DNA of 19,296 nt from Alphaproteobacteria bacterium (GTDB lineage Bacteria; Pseudomonadota; Alphaproteobacteria; Micropepsales; Micropepsaceae), in contig CANGRN010000002.1 in the NCBI GenBank assembly GCA_947455695.1, positions 1 to 19,296 on the forward strand, written 5' to 3'. A program made the position numbers and the translations under genes. Positions 1 through 7,088 of this stretch are shown here, in pieces (position 1 is the stretch's first letter; each line of letters opens with the position of its first letter). The notes below the pieces were generated by a model. It made no database searches, was not told the origin of the DNA, and worked only from the letters and a program-made list of their open reading frames with translations.

Positions 1-651
1 GAACAGCATCGAGGCGGCCAGATACAGCAGCGCGTTCCAGCCGAACAGAAAGACAACCGCGACATCAAACACGGCGCAGGCCGTCAGGCTGGCCAGGCTC
101 CAGCCATTAATGACCGATGCCACGTCTTTCAGCCGGCCCGGGCGGGTGAGCTGGAACAGGGGGAAGACCAGCAGCCACAGCGCCTTGCCATACCAGCGAT
201 TGCCGATCAGCCGAGCTTCCCAATGACCGGCCAGGTCCGCATCGGCGGAATGGTCGCCCTGCCTGGCGTGATGCGCCAGATGGCAGATGGAAAAGCCGAT
301 GGCGCCAGGGATCAGGTTGGGCAGATCGCCGATGATGGCGACCAGGTAATTGGCAACCCGGCTTTTAAAGATCAGCTTGTGGGTGGCGTCATGGATGACG
401 ACGTACAGACAGTGATTGGCGAAGGCGCCCACGCCATAGGCCAGCAGCAGCGCCGCCCACCAGGCATGCAGGCCAAGCCGGCCCATCAGCGCCGCCAGGC
501 CGATCTGCAACCCGCAGACCCCCAGCATGATGGCCGCGGTCCAGGGATTGCGGCCGACCAGGCCGCGGATTTCGGGATGCGCTTTCAGGATGGCCCGGGT
601 CCGCGCCGGATGCGGCTGGTCCTGGGTCGAAACGAAGAATGCGCGCGGCAT
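1..651 (-). CDS. Sphingolipid Delta4-desaturase (DES1-like) membrane desaturase, partial
   Basis: Partial: 217 codons are visible and the frame is still open at the left edge. The N-terminus (QPHPARTRAILKAHPEI, about residues 12-28) matches the Lipid_DES N-terminal domain that marks eukaryotic dihydroceramide desaturases (DES1/DEGS1), followed by a GRNPW stretch as in that family. Two of the three di-iron histidine boxes are present: HDATH (87-91) and HLAHH (124-128); the third would lie outside the window. Hydrophobic segments near residues 40-57, 63-80 and 103-118 fit an inner-membrane desaturase. The ATG lies 2 nt after the spt stop (TAAGGATG), which suggests translational coupling and a sphingolipid substrate. 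Start is supported by alignment from memory with DES1, which is only a few residues longer. Expected reaction: O2-dependent Delta4 double bond in the long-chain base. A general fatty-acid desaturase or hydroxylase (DES2-like C4-hydroxylation) is possible. Confidence 0.82.
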   Translation of the reverse strand, partial: MPRAFFVSTQDQPHPARTRAILKAHPEIRGLVGRNPWTAAIMLGVCGLQIGLAALMGRLGLHAWWAALLLAYGVGAFANHCLYVVIHDATHKLIFKSRVANYLVAIIGDLPNLIPGAIGFSICHLAHHARQGDHSADADLAGHWEARLIGNRWYGKALWLLVFPLFQLTRPGRLKDVASVINGWSLASLTACAVFDVAVVFLFGWNALLYLAASMLF

Positions 652-653
652 CC

Positions 654-1925
654 TTAAGCGATGCTGCGGCGGAGCTTTTCCAGTTCCTGCGCCACGACCG
701 GACCAGTTTCCTGGATCTGTTCCTCGGTGTGGTTGGCCGTCAGGAAGAAGCGCAGGCGCGCTGTGGTGGCCGACACCGCCGGCCGCACGATCGGCTGAAC
801 TTCGATGCCGCGCTCGAGCAGGTTGTGCGACAGCATCATGGCCAGCTTGTCGTCGCCCACGATCAGCGAGGCGACGGGAGAATCTTCATCGCCGCCGATG
901 GTCAGGCCGTTTTCGCGGGCGACCTTGCGGAAGAACTTGGCGCGTTCGCGCAGGCGGCGCGGGCGATGGGGTTCGCGCTCCAGGATATCCAGCGCCGCGA
1001 TGGCGGCGGCGGTGTCGGCGGGCGACAGGCCGACGCTGAAGATCAGGCCGGGGCACAAATAGCGCATATATTCGATCAGGCCGCGGTCGCCGGCGATATA
1101 GCCGCCGCTGGAAGCCAGGGTCTTGGACAGCGTGCCCATATAGACGTCGATGCTGTCCACCGGCATGCCGGCGCCTTCGCAGACGCCGCGGCCGGTCGGG
1201 CCGACGATGCCGAAGCTGTGCGCTTCGTCTACCATCAGCAGCAGGTCGTGGCGCTTCTTGGTTTCCACGGCGCGCTTCAGGTCCAGGATCTGGCCGTCCA
1301 TGCTGTAGACGCCTTCGGCCACGATCAGGCCGCGGCGGAAACCGGGACGTTCCTTGTCCAGCAGCGCGTCCAGACCGTCCCATTCCCCGTTGGGATAGGT
1401 GAAGGTCTTGGCGCCCGACAGGCGCGCGCCGGTGATGATGCTGTTATGGGCGCCGGAATCGTAGATCACCGCGTCGGGACGGGCGAGCAGGTGCGAGATG
1501 ACGCTGACATTGGTGAGGTAGCCGCTGATGAAAACCAGCGCGTCCTCGGTGCCCAGGAAGTTGGCCAGCTTGCGTTCCAGCTCGCCATGCAGGTCGATCT
1601 GGCCGGCCACGATGCGGCTGGCCGAAGCCGAGGTGCCGTACTTGTCGACGGCGTTTTTGGCGGCGGCGGTGACGGCAGGATGTCCGTTCAGGCCCAGGTA
1701 ATTGTAGCCGGAGTAGCTGACGACGCTCTTGTCGTTGCGGCGGATGACGCTGTGGCTGACGCCGTCGCGGGGCTGGAAGAAGGGATTGTTGAGGCCGGCA
1801 TTCTCCATGTCCTCGACACGGCGGCGCAACGCCCGGTAACCCGCAAAGTCGTCAACGACGCTTTTGCGTTCGGGGATTTCGGCCTCAATGGCCTTTTGCT
1901 CGGCGGCCGCGGAATGGGTCGTCAT
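654..1925 (-). CDS. spt: Serine palmitoyltransferase (PLP alpha-oxoamine synthase family)
   Basis: 423 aa, cytosolic PLP enzyme of the AOS family (SPT, KBL, AONS, ALAS). Visible signatures: SGYNYLGLNGHP (72-83), substrate/PLP-stacking His in DSGAHNS (H160), DEAHSFGIVGPTGRG (D233, H236) and the Schiff-base lysine in GTLSKTLASSGGY (K268). It would condense L-serine with a long acyl-CoA or acyl-ACP, releasing CO2, to form 3-ketodihydrosphingosine, the first step of sphingolipid synthesis. SPT rather than KBL/AONS is preferred because of a roughly 45-residue N-terminal extension, the DES1-like gene directly downstream, and the ceramide-synthase-like and acyl-ligase genes about 12 kb away. Start ATG has GAGGGG two bases upstream. 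It is the first gene of the minus-strand pair and is divergent from the lptBFG-like operon. AOS sub-family assignment from sequence alone carries some risk. Confidence 0.87.
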   Translation of the reverse strand: MTTHSAAAEQKAIEAEIPERKSVVDDFAGYRALRRRVEDMENAGLNNPFFQPRDGVSHSVIRRNDKSVVSYSGYNYLGLNGHPAVTAAAKNAVDKYGTSASASRIVAGQIDLHGELERKLANFLGTEDALVFISGYLTNVSVISHLLARPDAVIYDSGAHNSIITGARLSGAKTFTYPNGEWDGLDALLDKERPGFRRGLIVAEGVYSMDGQILDLKRAVETKKRHDLLLMVDEAHSFGIVGPTGRGVCEGAGMPVDSIDVYMGTLSKTLASSGGYIAGDRGLIEYMRYLCPGLIFSVGLSPADTAAAIAALDILEREPHRPRRLRERAKFFRKVARENGLTIGGDEDSPVASLIVGDDKLAMMLSHNLLERGIEVQPIVRPAVSATTARLRFFLTANHTEEQIQETGPVVAQELEKLRRSIA

Positions 1926-1982
1926 AGCCCCTCAGGTGCTGATCTAAGAATTGCCCCGCAGCCGGTTCGACTGCATTAGCGG

Positions 1983-2010
1983 AGCATAACCAGAAATCTC
2001 TATGCCACAA
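1983..2010 (-). promoter_or_regulatory. Candidate promoter of spt
   Basis: On the minus strand a TTGTGG (complement of 2005-2010) and TATGCT (complement of 1983-1988) are separated by 16 bp, resembling sigma-70 -35 and -10 boxes with three and four matches. The start site would lie some 50 bases upstream of the spt ATG. Alphaproteobacterial promoters are poorly predicted by eye, so this is only a candidate. Confidence 0.22.
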
Positions 2011-2188
2011 CCTTCGCCATCACGGTAAGTCCCTATATTTCCCGTCAAAAATCGTATCGCCGGCGCTGGAAAAAACATCACTGGTTTCAAGGGGCCGGGG
2101 GTAAAAATCCCCTTTTTCCCGGGTTCGTGACGCTTGCTCAAGTAACAATCGGTAGCATTTCTTCAAGGCCGCAGCGGCGCTGGTGCGC

Positions 2189-2228
2189 GCCTGTACAGGC
2201 CAAAAGCTGCGTCATAGTATCCGGATAC
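2189..2228 (+). promoter_or_regulatory. Candidate promoter with two 12-bp palindromes upstream of lptB-like gene
   Basis: GCCTGTACAGGC (2189-2200) and GTATCCGGATAC (2217-2228) are both perfect 12-bp palindromes, centred 28 bp apart. TGTACA (2192-2197) and TAGTAT (2215-2220) sit 17 bp apart and each match four of six positions of the -35 and -10 consensus, so each palindrome overlaps a promoter box. The octamer CCAAAAGC follows each palindrome (2200-2207 and 2232-2239). This layout would suit a dimeric repressor or activator controlling the lipid-transport operon. Palindromes are seen directly; promoter and operator roles are inferred. Confidence 0.35.
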
Positions 2229-2307
2229 GGACCAAAAGCGCTGCCGGAACCGATTCGGGCATGGCGGTATACGGCGCACCATCCCCTAGAGATTCGAAGA
2301 GCAAGGC

Positions 2308-3024
2308 ATGCTTTCTGCGCAGCATCTGGTGAAGTCTTTCGCCGGACGCCGGGTGATCGAAGATGTGACCTTGAAGCTCGATCGCGGCGAGGTGGTCGGG
2401 TTGCTGGGACCCAACGGTGCGGGCAAGACCACGACCTTCCAGATGCTGACCGGCATGATTACGCCCGATGCCGGCGCGATCACCCTGGACGGGCACACCG
2501 TCACCACCATGCCCTTTTATGACCGCGCCCGTTTCGGCATCGCCTATCTGCCCCAGGCGCCCTTCGTGCCGCGCAGCCTGACAGTGGAGCAGAATCTGCA
2601 ACTGGTGCTGGAAGCGCGGCTGGCGGATGCGCCCGCGCGCAAGATCCGGATGGCCGAGCTGATCGAGGAATTCCGCCTGGGCGAATTCCGCCGCAAGAAG
2701 GTGGGCGAGTTGTCCGGCGGCCAGCGCCGCCGCTGCGAGATCGCCATCACGCTCGCCTGCGAGCCCAGCTTCGCCATGCTGGACGAACCGTTCGCCGGCG
2801 TGGACCCACACGCCACCGAGGAAATCGGTCAGATGATCCATCACCTGGCGGACCGGGATATCGGTGTCCTGATCACCGACCACAAGGCGCGCGAACTGCT
2901 GGGAATCGTGGACCGCGCCTATGTCATCGAGAGCGGCCGGGTGCTGGCGGAAGGCGATGTCGCGCAAATCGTCGCCGACCAGGATGTGCGCCGCGTCTAT
3001 TTGGGCGAGGAATTCCGGCTTTGA
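2308..3024 (+). CDS. lptB: LptB-like ABC transporter ATPase
   Basis: 238 aa, cytoplasmic ATPase. Walker A GPNGAGKTT (34-42), Q-loop Q83 in IAYLPQ, signature LSGGQ (135-139), Walker B with catalytic Glu MLDEPFAGVD (157-166) and H-loop TDH (H192). The LptB hallmarks ARFGIAYLPQ and the C-terminal RRVYLGEEFRL place it in the LptB family rather than in generic branched-chain amino-acid ATPases. It would power the two permeases encoded directly downstream. Its stop overlaps the next start (TTGA). Typical LptB genes sit with lptA and lptC near rpoN; none of those is here, and the neighbours are sphingolipid genes, so this is probably a paralogue dedicated to another lipid. It could instead be the organism's only lptB; the window cannot exclude that. 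Confidence 0.87.
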   Translation: MLSAQHLVKSFAGRRVIEDVTLKLDRGEVVGLLGPNGAGKTTTFQMLTGMITPDAGAITLDGHTVTTMPFYDRARFGIAYLPQAPFVPRSLTVEQNLQLVLEARLADAPARKIRMAELIEEFRLGEFRRKKVGELSGGQRRRCEIAITLACEPSFAMLDEPFAGVDPHATEEIGQMIHHLADRDIGVLITDHKARELLGIVDRAYVIESGRVLAEGDVAQIVADQDVRRVYLGEEFRL

Positions 3025-4283
3025 CCGTAACCTTGTCCAACTTCCTGCGCGGTGATTTTGCGCGCGGCTTCTTCCGCAAGGTCGGCTCCCAGGCGCTGGC
3101 GGTGATCGTCCTGATCGAGGCCATCTTCCTGGCCGAGCATTTCACCTGGGTGTTCCGCGACGCGGTGCGCCACGAAGCCGACCTGTCGGGCATCGCGCTG
3201 GTTCTGGCCTGTACCTCGACCGAGATTTTCGATCTGGCGCAGGCCATCGCCATCCTGATGTCGGCCTATGCCGCCTTGCTGCGGATGCGCGAGAACCGTG
3301 AACTGCTGGTGCTGTTCGCCTCCGGCCTGGGACCGTACCAGTTGGGCGCGCTGGTGCTGATCGTGGCGCTGGCAGGACAGGTGATCAGCACGGTGGGTTC
3401 GGGCATTGCCGATCCGATGTCGCGCTATGCCCAACGCTCCATCCTGTTCAGTTCCGAATTGCGGTCGCTGAAAAAGGGCGTGGCCAAGAACGAGTTCTAT
3501 TATTTTCCCTCTTACGTCGCCTATGCGATGGATCATGTCAGCGGCGGCGCGCCGCCGCCCGGCGGCGTGGCGGTGATCGACGCCAGCGCCGAATCCAGGC
3601 CGAAATCCGACCGCACGCTTTTCGTCTATCAGCAGATCGGGCCGCACACCTCGCGCGTGGTGACCGCCGCCCAGGCACGGCTGGATGGCCCCGACCGCAG
3701 CGGCAAGATCGTGCTGAACCTGAATGATTTCACCTCCCACACCTTCGCCGACGCCAACCCCAGGGCCGGCGAAGGCGGCGCGCCGGTCAAGGATGTGCTG
3801 AAGGCCGCTGAACCGAAGGATGGCCCGCCCATCAGCATGAAGGTGCGCGACATGAGCCAGCTGATGATGGTGGACCAGCTGTTGCCGTTCACCGCGCGCG
3901 GCAGCAACACCGCCGAGCAGACCATTTTCGAGCAATTGTTCGTGCCCGATCATAAGACCAGGGATTCCCGCGCCGCCCAGATGCGCCTGCTGGCCGAGCG
4001 TTTCTCGCGCAGCCTGCTGTCCTTTCTGGCGCCCCTGATCGCGCTCCTGGGTGTGGGCCTGACCAACCGGCTGACCAACTGGTTCGCGCTGCCGCTGTCC
4101 TGTGTGGTGCTGATGTCGGTGAACCTGCTGTGCGAATGGGTGATCACCACCGGCGCGCCGGTGAGCGTGGCGGGCGCGCTGCTGCCGGTGCTGCTGCTCT
4201 ATGGCGCGGTGGCCGTCATCGTCTTCAATCTTGTGGTGTGGCGCCACAGTGACCTGGTGCGCCCGCAGCTGGGGCGGTCATGA
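3021..4283 (+). CDS. lptF: LptF-like permease (YjgP/YjgQ family)
   Basis: 420 aa inner-membrane permease with the LptF/LptG plan: three N-terminal membrane segments (about 24-46, 60-88, 104-130), a periplasmic domain of roughly 190 residues, and three C-terminal segments (about 330-352, 356-376, 380-406). The family coupling-helix motif is visible as ENRELLVLFASG (91-102), the LptB contact in E. coli. The start is TTG, overlapping the stop of the lptB-like gene, with GAGGAA (3007-3012) eight bases upstream. The periplasmic part carries a low-complexity GGAPPPGGVAV insertion near residue 175. It would pair with the LptG-like protein to extract a lipid from the outer leaflet of the inner membrane. 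LptF versus LptG naming follows gene order and is not certain. Confidence 0.8.
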   Translation: MTVTLSNFLRGDFARGFFRKVGSQALAVIVLIEAIFLAEHFTWVFRDAVRHEADLSGIALVLACTSTEIFDLAQAIAILMSAYAALLRMRENRELLVLFASGLGPYQLGALVLIVALAGQVISTVGSGIADPMSRYAQRSILFSSELRSLKKGVAKNEFYYFPSYVAYAMDHVSGGAPPPGGVAVIDASAESRPKSDRTLFVYQQIGPHTSRVVTAAQARLDGPDRSGKIVLNLNDFTSHTFADANPRAGEGGAPVKDVLKAAEPKDGPPISMKVRDMSQLMMVDQLLPFTARGSNTAEQTIFEQLFVPDHKTRDSRAAQMRLLAERFSRSLLSFLAPLIALLGVGLTNRLTNWFALPLSCVVLMSVNLLCEWVITTGAPVSVAGALLPVLLLYGAVAVIVFNLVVWRHSDLVRPQLGRS

Positions 4284-5503
4284 CTTCAATCAAGAGTCAG
4301 GGCGGCGCCCGCGCGGTCTATCTCACGCCCTGGGGGCTTTATTCCCGCTACATGCTGGGCGCCTATCTGCGTCACATCATGATGGTGTCGGCGGCGCTGA
4401 TGACCATCGCGCTCACCATCGATCTGTGGCCGCAGGTGGCGCTGTTTTCGGGCGATCCGCTGCATGTGGTTTGGGACATCGCCCGGCTGACGGTGCTGCG
4501 GTTGCCCGACCTGCTGCCACCTTTCATTCCCTTTGCCACCTTCCTGGGCGTGGTGTGGAGCGAAAGCGCCTTTACCGAATCGCGCGAGCGCCTGCTGATC
4601 TGGAACAGTGGCCGCTCGCCCATATTCTGCCTGGTACCCGCCTTGATGGCGGGCCTGGTCATGGCGGCGGCGCTGTTCGTGGTGGATGCGTGGGCCCGGC
4701 CCGCCGCCATCCATGTGCAGATCGAGGAAAGACTGGGGCGTGAAGGCATCCGCCTAGACCGTTCCCAAAGCGGCGGCAATCACTGGATCGCCCTGCCGGA
4801 CGGATTGCTGCGCGCCGAGATCGAATATGGCCCGCCGTTGAAGCTGCACAATGTCACCGTCTACAAGATGGACAGCGACGGTCATCTGTTTGAAGTGGAT
4901 ACCGCGGCGACGGCGTTGCCCTTGGGCGGCGGCAACTGGCGGCTGGAACAGGGGCGCTACTGGCATGCCACCAGTGCCGACCGGGGCAATGTGCTGAGCA
5001 CTGCCGCCGCCGGCGAGGAGGTCGAGACGCCCTTTGCCACCCGCCAGGTCACGATGGTGCTGGACCCGCTATGGCTGCACAATCTGGGCCTGTCGCCGCA
5101 ATATCTGCGGCTGGGCGAACTGCGTCAGCTGGCTGATGCGCAAATCATGTCGCGCGATCTTTCCGGCTACAGGACGCGGCTGCAGATCGTGTTCGGCGAG
5201 ACATTGTTTACCTGTGCCATGGCGCTGCTGGGCGCGGCCCTGTCGATGATCTATTTCGCCTACCAGACGGGCTGGCTGGCGCTGGTGACGGTGCTGCTGG
5301 CCGGGTACCTGGCGCATTTTTCCAGCAAGGCGTTCAGCCTGATGGGCGAGTTCGGCTATATCGCGCCGTTCCTGGCCGGCTGGCTGGCGCCGCTCTTGTT
5401 GATCGCGGCGGTGCTCAGGGCGCTGCTTGTGATCCAGAAAAGGCGCGGACTGGGCGCACGGCTGGTGGATACGCCCAACTATACAGACGCTACTTCTGGA
5501 TAA
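4280..5503 (+). CDS. lptG: LptG-like permease (YjgP/YjgQ family)
   Basis: 407 aa. Same architecture as its neighbour: N-terminal membrane segments near 30-50, 72-95 and 115-135, a periplasmic jellyroll-like domain (about 140-295), and C-terminal segments near 305-330, 333-350 and 358-383. The LptB-contact motif appears as ESRERLLIWNSG (100-111). The ATG overlaps the preceding stop (ATGA), so lptB-F-G are translated as a coupled unit with the 2 permease:ATPase content expected of LptB2FG. The last 14 bases overlap the 3' end of the convergent DUF4833-like gene. No lptA, lptC or lptD-like gene follows, so the bridge to the outer membrane must be encoded elsewhere or shared with the LPS machinery. 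Substrate is inferred only from context. Confidence 0.8.
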   Translation: MTSIKSQGGARAVYLTPWGLYSRYMLGAYLRHIMMVSAALMTIALTIDLWPQVALFSGDPLHVVWDIARLTVLRLPDLLPPFIPFATFLGVVWSESAFTESRERLLIWNSGRSPIFCLVPALMAGLVMAAALFVVDAWARPAAIHVQIEERLGREGIRLDRSQSGGNHWIALPDGLLRAEIEYGPPLKLHNVTVYKMDSDGHLFEVDTAATALPLGGGNWRLEQGRYWHATSADRGNVLSTAAAGEEVETPFATRQVTMVLDPLWLHNLGLSPQYLRLGELRQLADAQIMSRDLSGYRTRLQIVFGETLFTCAMALLGAALSMIYFAYQTGWLALVTVLLAGYLAHFSSKAFSLMGEFGYIAPFLAGWLAPLLLIAAVLRALLVIQKRRGLGARLVDTPNYTDATSG

Positions 5504-6044
5504 GATGCTCGTGGATCGCCTTGCCGCTGGCGATGTCGGTGCCCAGCACATCCAGTGACGGCACGCTGGGCATCAGCCCGCCTTCCACCACCTGCAGATA
5601 GACATAGGCCACCTTCACCGTGTGCGTGCCGATCTGCATCAGCGCCTGGGGACGGCGCTGGGCATCCACCGCCAGGGTCAGCGTGCGCTCGGGCAGGGCG
5701 GCGATGGTGAAGGTGATGGGTGTCTTGCGGTTCTGGACCCGCACGCCATAAGCCATCATCCGTTCGATGAAGTTCAGCGGTTGCTTGCTGCCATCGATGT
5801 TGAACTTGCGCCAGAAGGCTTCGACATCCTGGGGTGCGCCCTGGGCATCCAGTTTTGCCGCATAGATGACCGTGTTGGAATTGGGCGAGCGCTGGACATA
5901 GAAAAGCTGGTTCGGCTCATCCGGCGTCTTGAATTCGGGACGCAGCACGGGAACGCGATCGCTTTCGGTGATGCTGCTGGTGAAGTCGCGTGCCTGCGCC
6001 GGAGCTGTGGCCAGCAAGGCCAATGCAAAACAGAACTTTTTCAT
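5490..6044 (-). CDS. DUF4833-like secreted protein
   Basis: 184 aa from the ATG at 6044, which overlaps the esterase stop (TAATG). This start is preferred over an upstream in-frame ATG because it begins a clean Sec signal peptide, MKKFCFALALLATAPAQA, with AQA-R as the likely cleavage site; the mature protein is then periplasmic. The body, with FYVQRSPNSNTVIYAAKLD, a following EAFWRKF and MAYGVRVQ, resembles DUF4833 (my recognition from memory). No catalytic motif is evident and function is unknown. Stop-start coupling to the esterase suggests they work together. The 3' end overlaps the lptG-like gene on the opposite strand by 14 bp, so no separate terminator can lie between them. Confidence 0.72.
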   Translation of the reverse strand: MKKFCFALALLATAPAQARDFTSSITESDRVPVLRPEFKTPDEPNQLFYVQRSPNSNTVIYAAKLDAQGAPQDVEAFWRKFNIDGSKQPLNFIERMMAYGVRVQNRKTPITFTIAALPERTLTLAVDAQRRPQALMQIGTHTVKVAYVYLQVVEGGLMPSVPSLDVLGTDIASGKAIHEHLIQK

Positions 6045-6964
6045 TAGGCCAGCTTGCGCATCGCGTCGCCGCACAGTTTCTCGGCCTTGGCGGTGTCCTC
6101 GACCACGCCGCCCAAAGTGAAGAAGGGATGGATCATGCCGGGGAAGCAGACATAGTCGGTCGGCACGCCGGCCTCGCGCAGCCGCCTGGCATAGGCTTCA
6201 TTCTCATCCACCAGGGGATCGAACTCGGCGCTGATCACCAGCGCGGGGGCTAAGCCTTCCAGGCTGGGTCGCAGCATGGGCGAGGCGCGCGGATCTTTGC
6301 GATCCTCGTGGTCGGGAATGTAATTGTCCATGAACCAGTAGAGTGCCGCGGTGGTCAGCATGTAACCGCTGGCGTTGCGCTCATAGGACGGATAGGCGCG
6401 GCTCTGGTCCGTCATGGGATAGATCAGGATCTGCAGCGCCACCTTGAACTCTTTGGAATCCAGCGCCATCTGCGCCACCACCGCCGCCAGGTTGCCGCCG
6501 GCGCTGTCGCCGCCCACCGCGATCTTGTCCGGATCGATGTTCAGCATTTTGGCATTGTCGGAAGCCCAGCGCGTGGCGGCATAAGCGTCCAGCACCGCGC
6601 CGGGAAACTGGGTCTCCGGCGCCATGCGGTAATCCACCGACAGCACGGCGCAGTCGCCATTGGCCGCCAGCCGCCGGCAGGTGGTGTCGTAGAGCGCCAG
6701 GCTGCCCAGCATGAAGCCGCCGCCATGGAAATAGACCAGCAGCGGGCAGGGCCCCTTGCCCTTGGTAGCGCGATAGAAGCGTGCCGGTATGGGGCCATAG
6801 TCGCTGGGGATCGCAAGCTGGAAGGTCACCGCCATGGCCGGCTTTTCCGGCAGCAGGGTCAGGCGCTGGGTCTCGTACGCCACGCGCAACTGCGCGGGCG
6901 ACAGGTTGGTCGGCAGGTCGCCGGCGCGCTGGATGGCAAGGGCTGCTTGGGGGTGCAATGGCAT
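6044..6964 (-). CDS. Alpha/beta hydrolase, hormone-sensitive-lipase family esterase
   Basis: 306 aa. Oxyanion-hole HGGGF (80-84), nucleophile elbow GDSAGG with S154, acid D249 in EFDPLVDE and H279 in GMIHPFF form the full HSL-family (bacterial family IV) triad, all in normal order and spacing. The family hydrolyses carboxyl esters of short to medium acyl chains; physiological substrate is unknown. No signal peptide or membrane segment is seen, so it is probably cytosolic. It is the first gene of a pair with the DUF4833-like gene and is divergent from an MFS gene across 124 bp. No strong Shine-Dalgarno precedes this ATG. Confidence 0.88.
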   Translation of the reverse strand: MPLHPQAALAIQRAGDLPTNLSPAQLRVAYETQRLTLLPEKPAMAVTFQLAIPSDYGPIPARFYRATKGKGPCPLLVYFHGGGFMLGSLALYDTTCRRLAANGDCAVLSVDYRMAPETQFPGAVLDAYAATRWASDNAKMLNIDPDKIAVGGDSAGGNLAAVVAQMALDSKEFKVALQILIYPMTDQSRAYPSYERNASGYMLTTAALYWFMDNYIPDHEDRKDPRASPMLRPSLEGLAPALVISAEFDPLVDENEAYARRLREAGVPTDYVCFPGMIHPFFTLGGVVEDTAKAEKLCGDAMRKLA

Positions 6965-6988
6965 GGCGCAAGGTTAGAGGAAGCATGG

Positions 6989-7017
6989 GCGATACGGCAA
7001 TGTCCTTGCGTGGACAA
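6989..7017 (-). promoter_or_regulatory. Candidate promoter of the esterase gene
   Basis: Minus-strand TTGTCC (complement of 7012-7017) and TATCGC (complement of 6989-6994) are 17 bp apart, with four and three matches to sigma-70 boxes. The site includes a short inverted repeat, TGTCC-N6-GGACA, which could be an operator. Weak evidence only. Confidence 0.2.
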
Positions 7018-7088
7018 TTTTGCTAGCCTTGCCTTGCGCCGGTCACAAAACAAACAAAGTCGGCCCAAGACCGGCAGAGGGAGAGAGC

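Larger units (their letters stand above)
1926..2307. other. Divergent intergenic region between spt and the lptB-like gene
   Basis: 382 bp without a convincing gene; short ORFs here are poor in coding character. It must hold the promoters for both the spt-desaturase pair and the lptBFG-like operon. It is AT-richer than the flanks (about 1975-2120). It contains two 12-bp perfect palindromes near 2189-2228, listed separately, and a GGGG-N8-CCCC stem followed by five T (2097-2117), which could be a weak plus-strand terminator or chance. Confidence 0.7.

Noticed and set aside
223..657. Plus-strand open frame at the left edge
   Set aside because: Lies opposite the desaturase, which carries conserved histidine boxes; this frame has no such support.
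639..1979. Long plus-strand open frame of 446 codons antisense to spt
   Set aside because: It mirrors the spt gene; the translation is rich in Asp, Gln, His and Gly with no fold-like pattern, while the opposite strand has all PLP-enzyme motifs. High GC produces such shadow frames.
2097..2117. GGGG-N8-CCCC followed by five T as a rho-independent terminator
   Set aside because: Only a 4-bp stem, and no plus-strand gene ends just upstream; spt diverges away from it. Kept only as a note in the spacer entry.
2997..4247. Minus-strand open frame of 416 codons under the lptF-like gene
   Set aside because: Shadow of the permease gene; composition is His/Gln/Arg-rich and has no domain signature.
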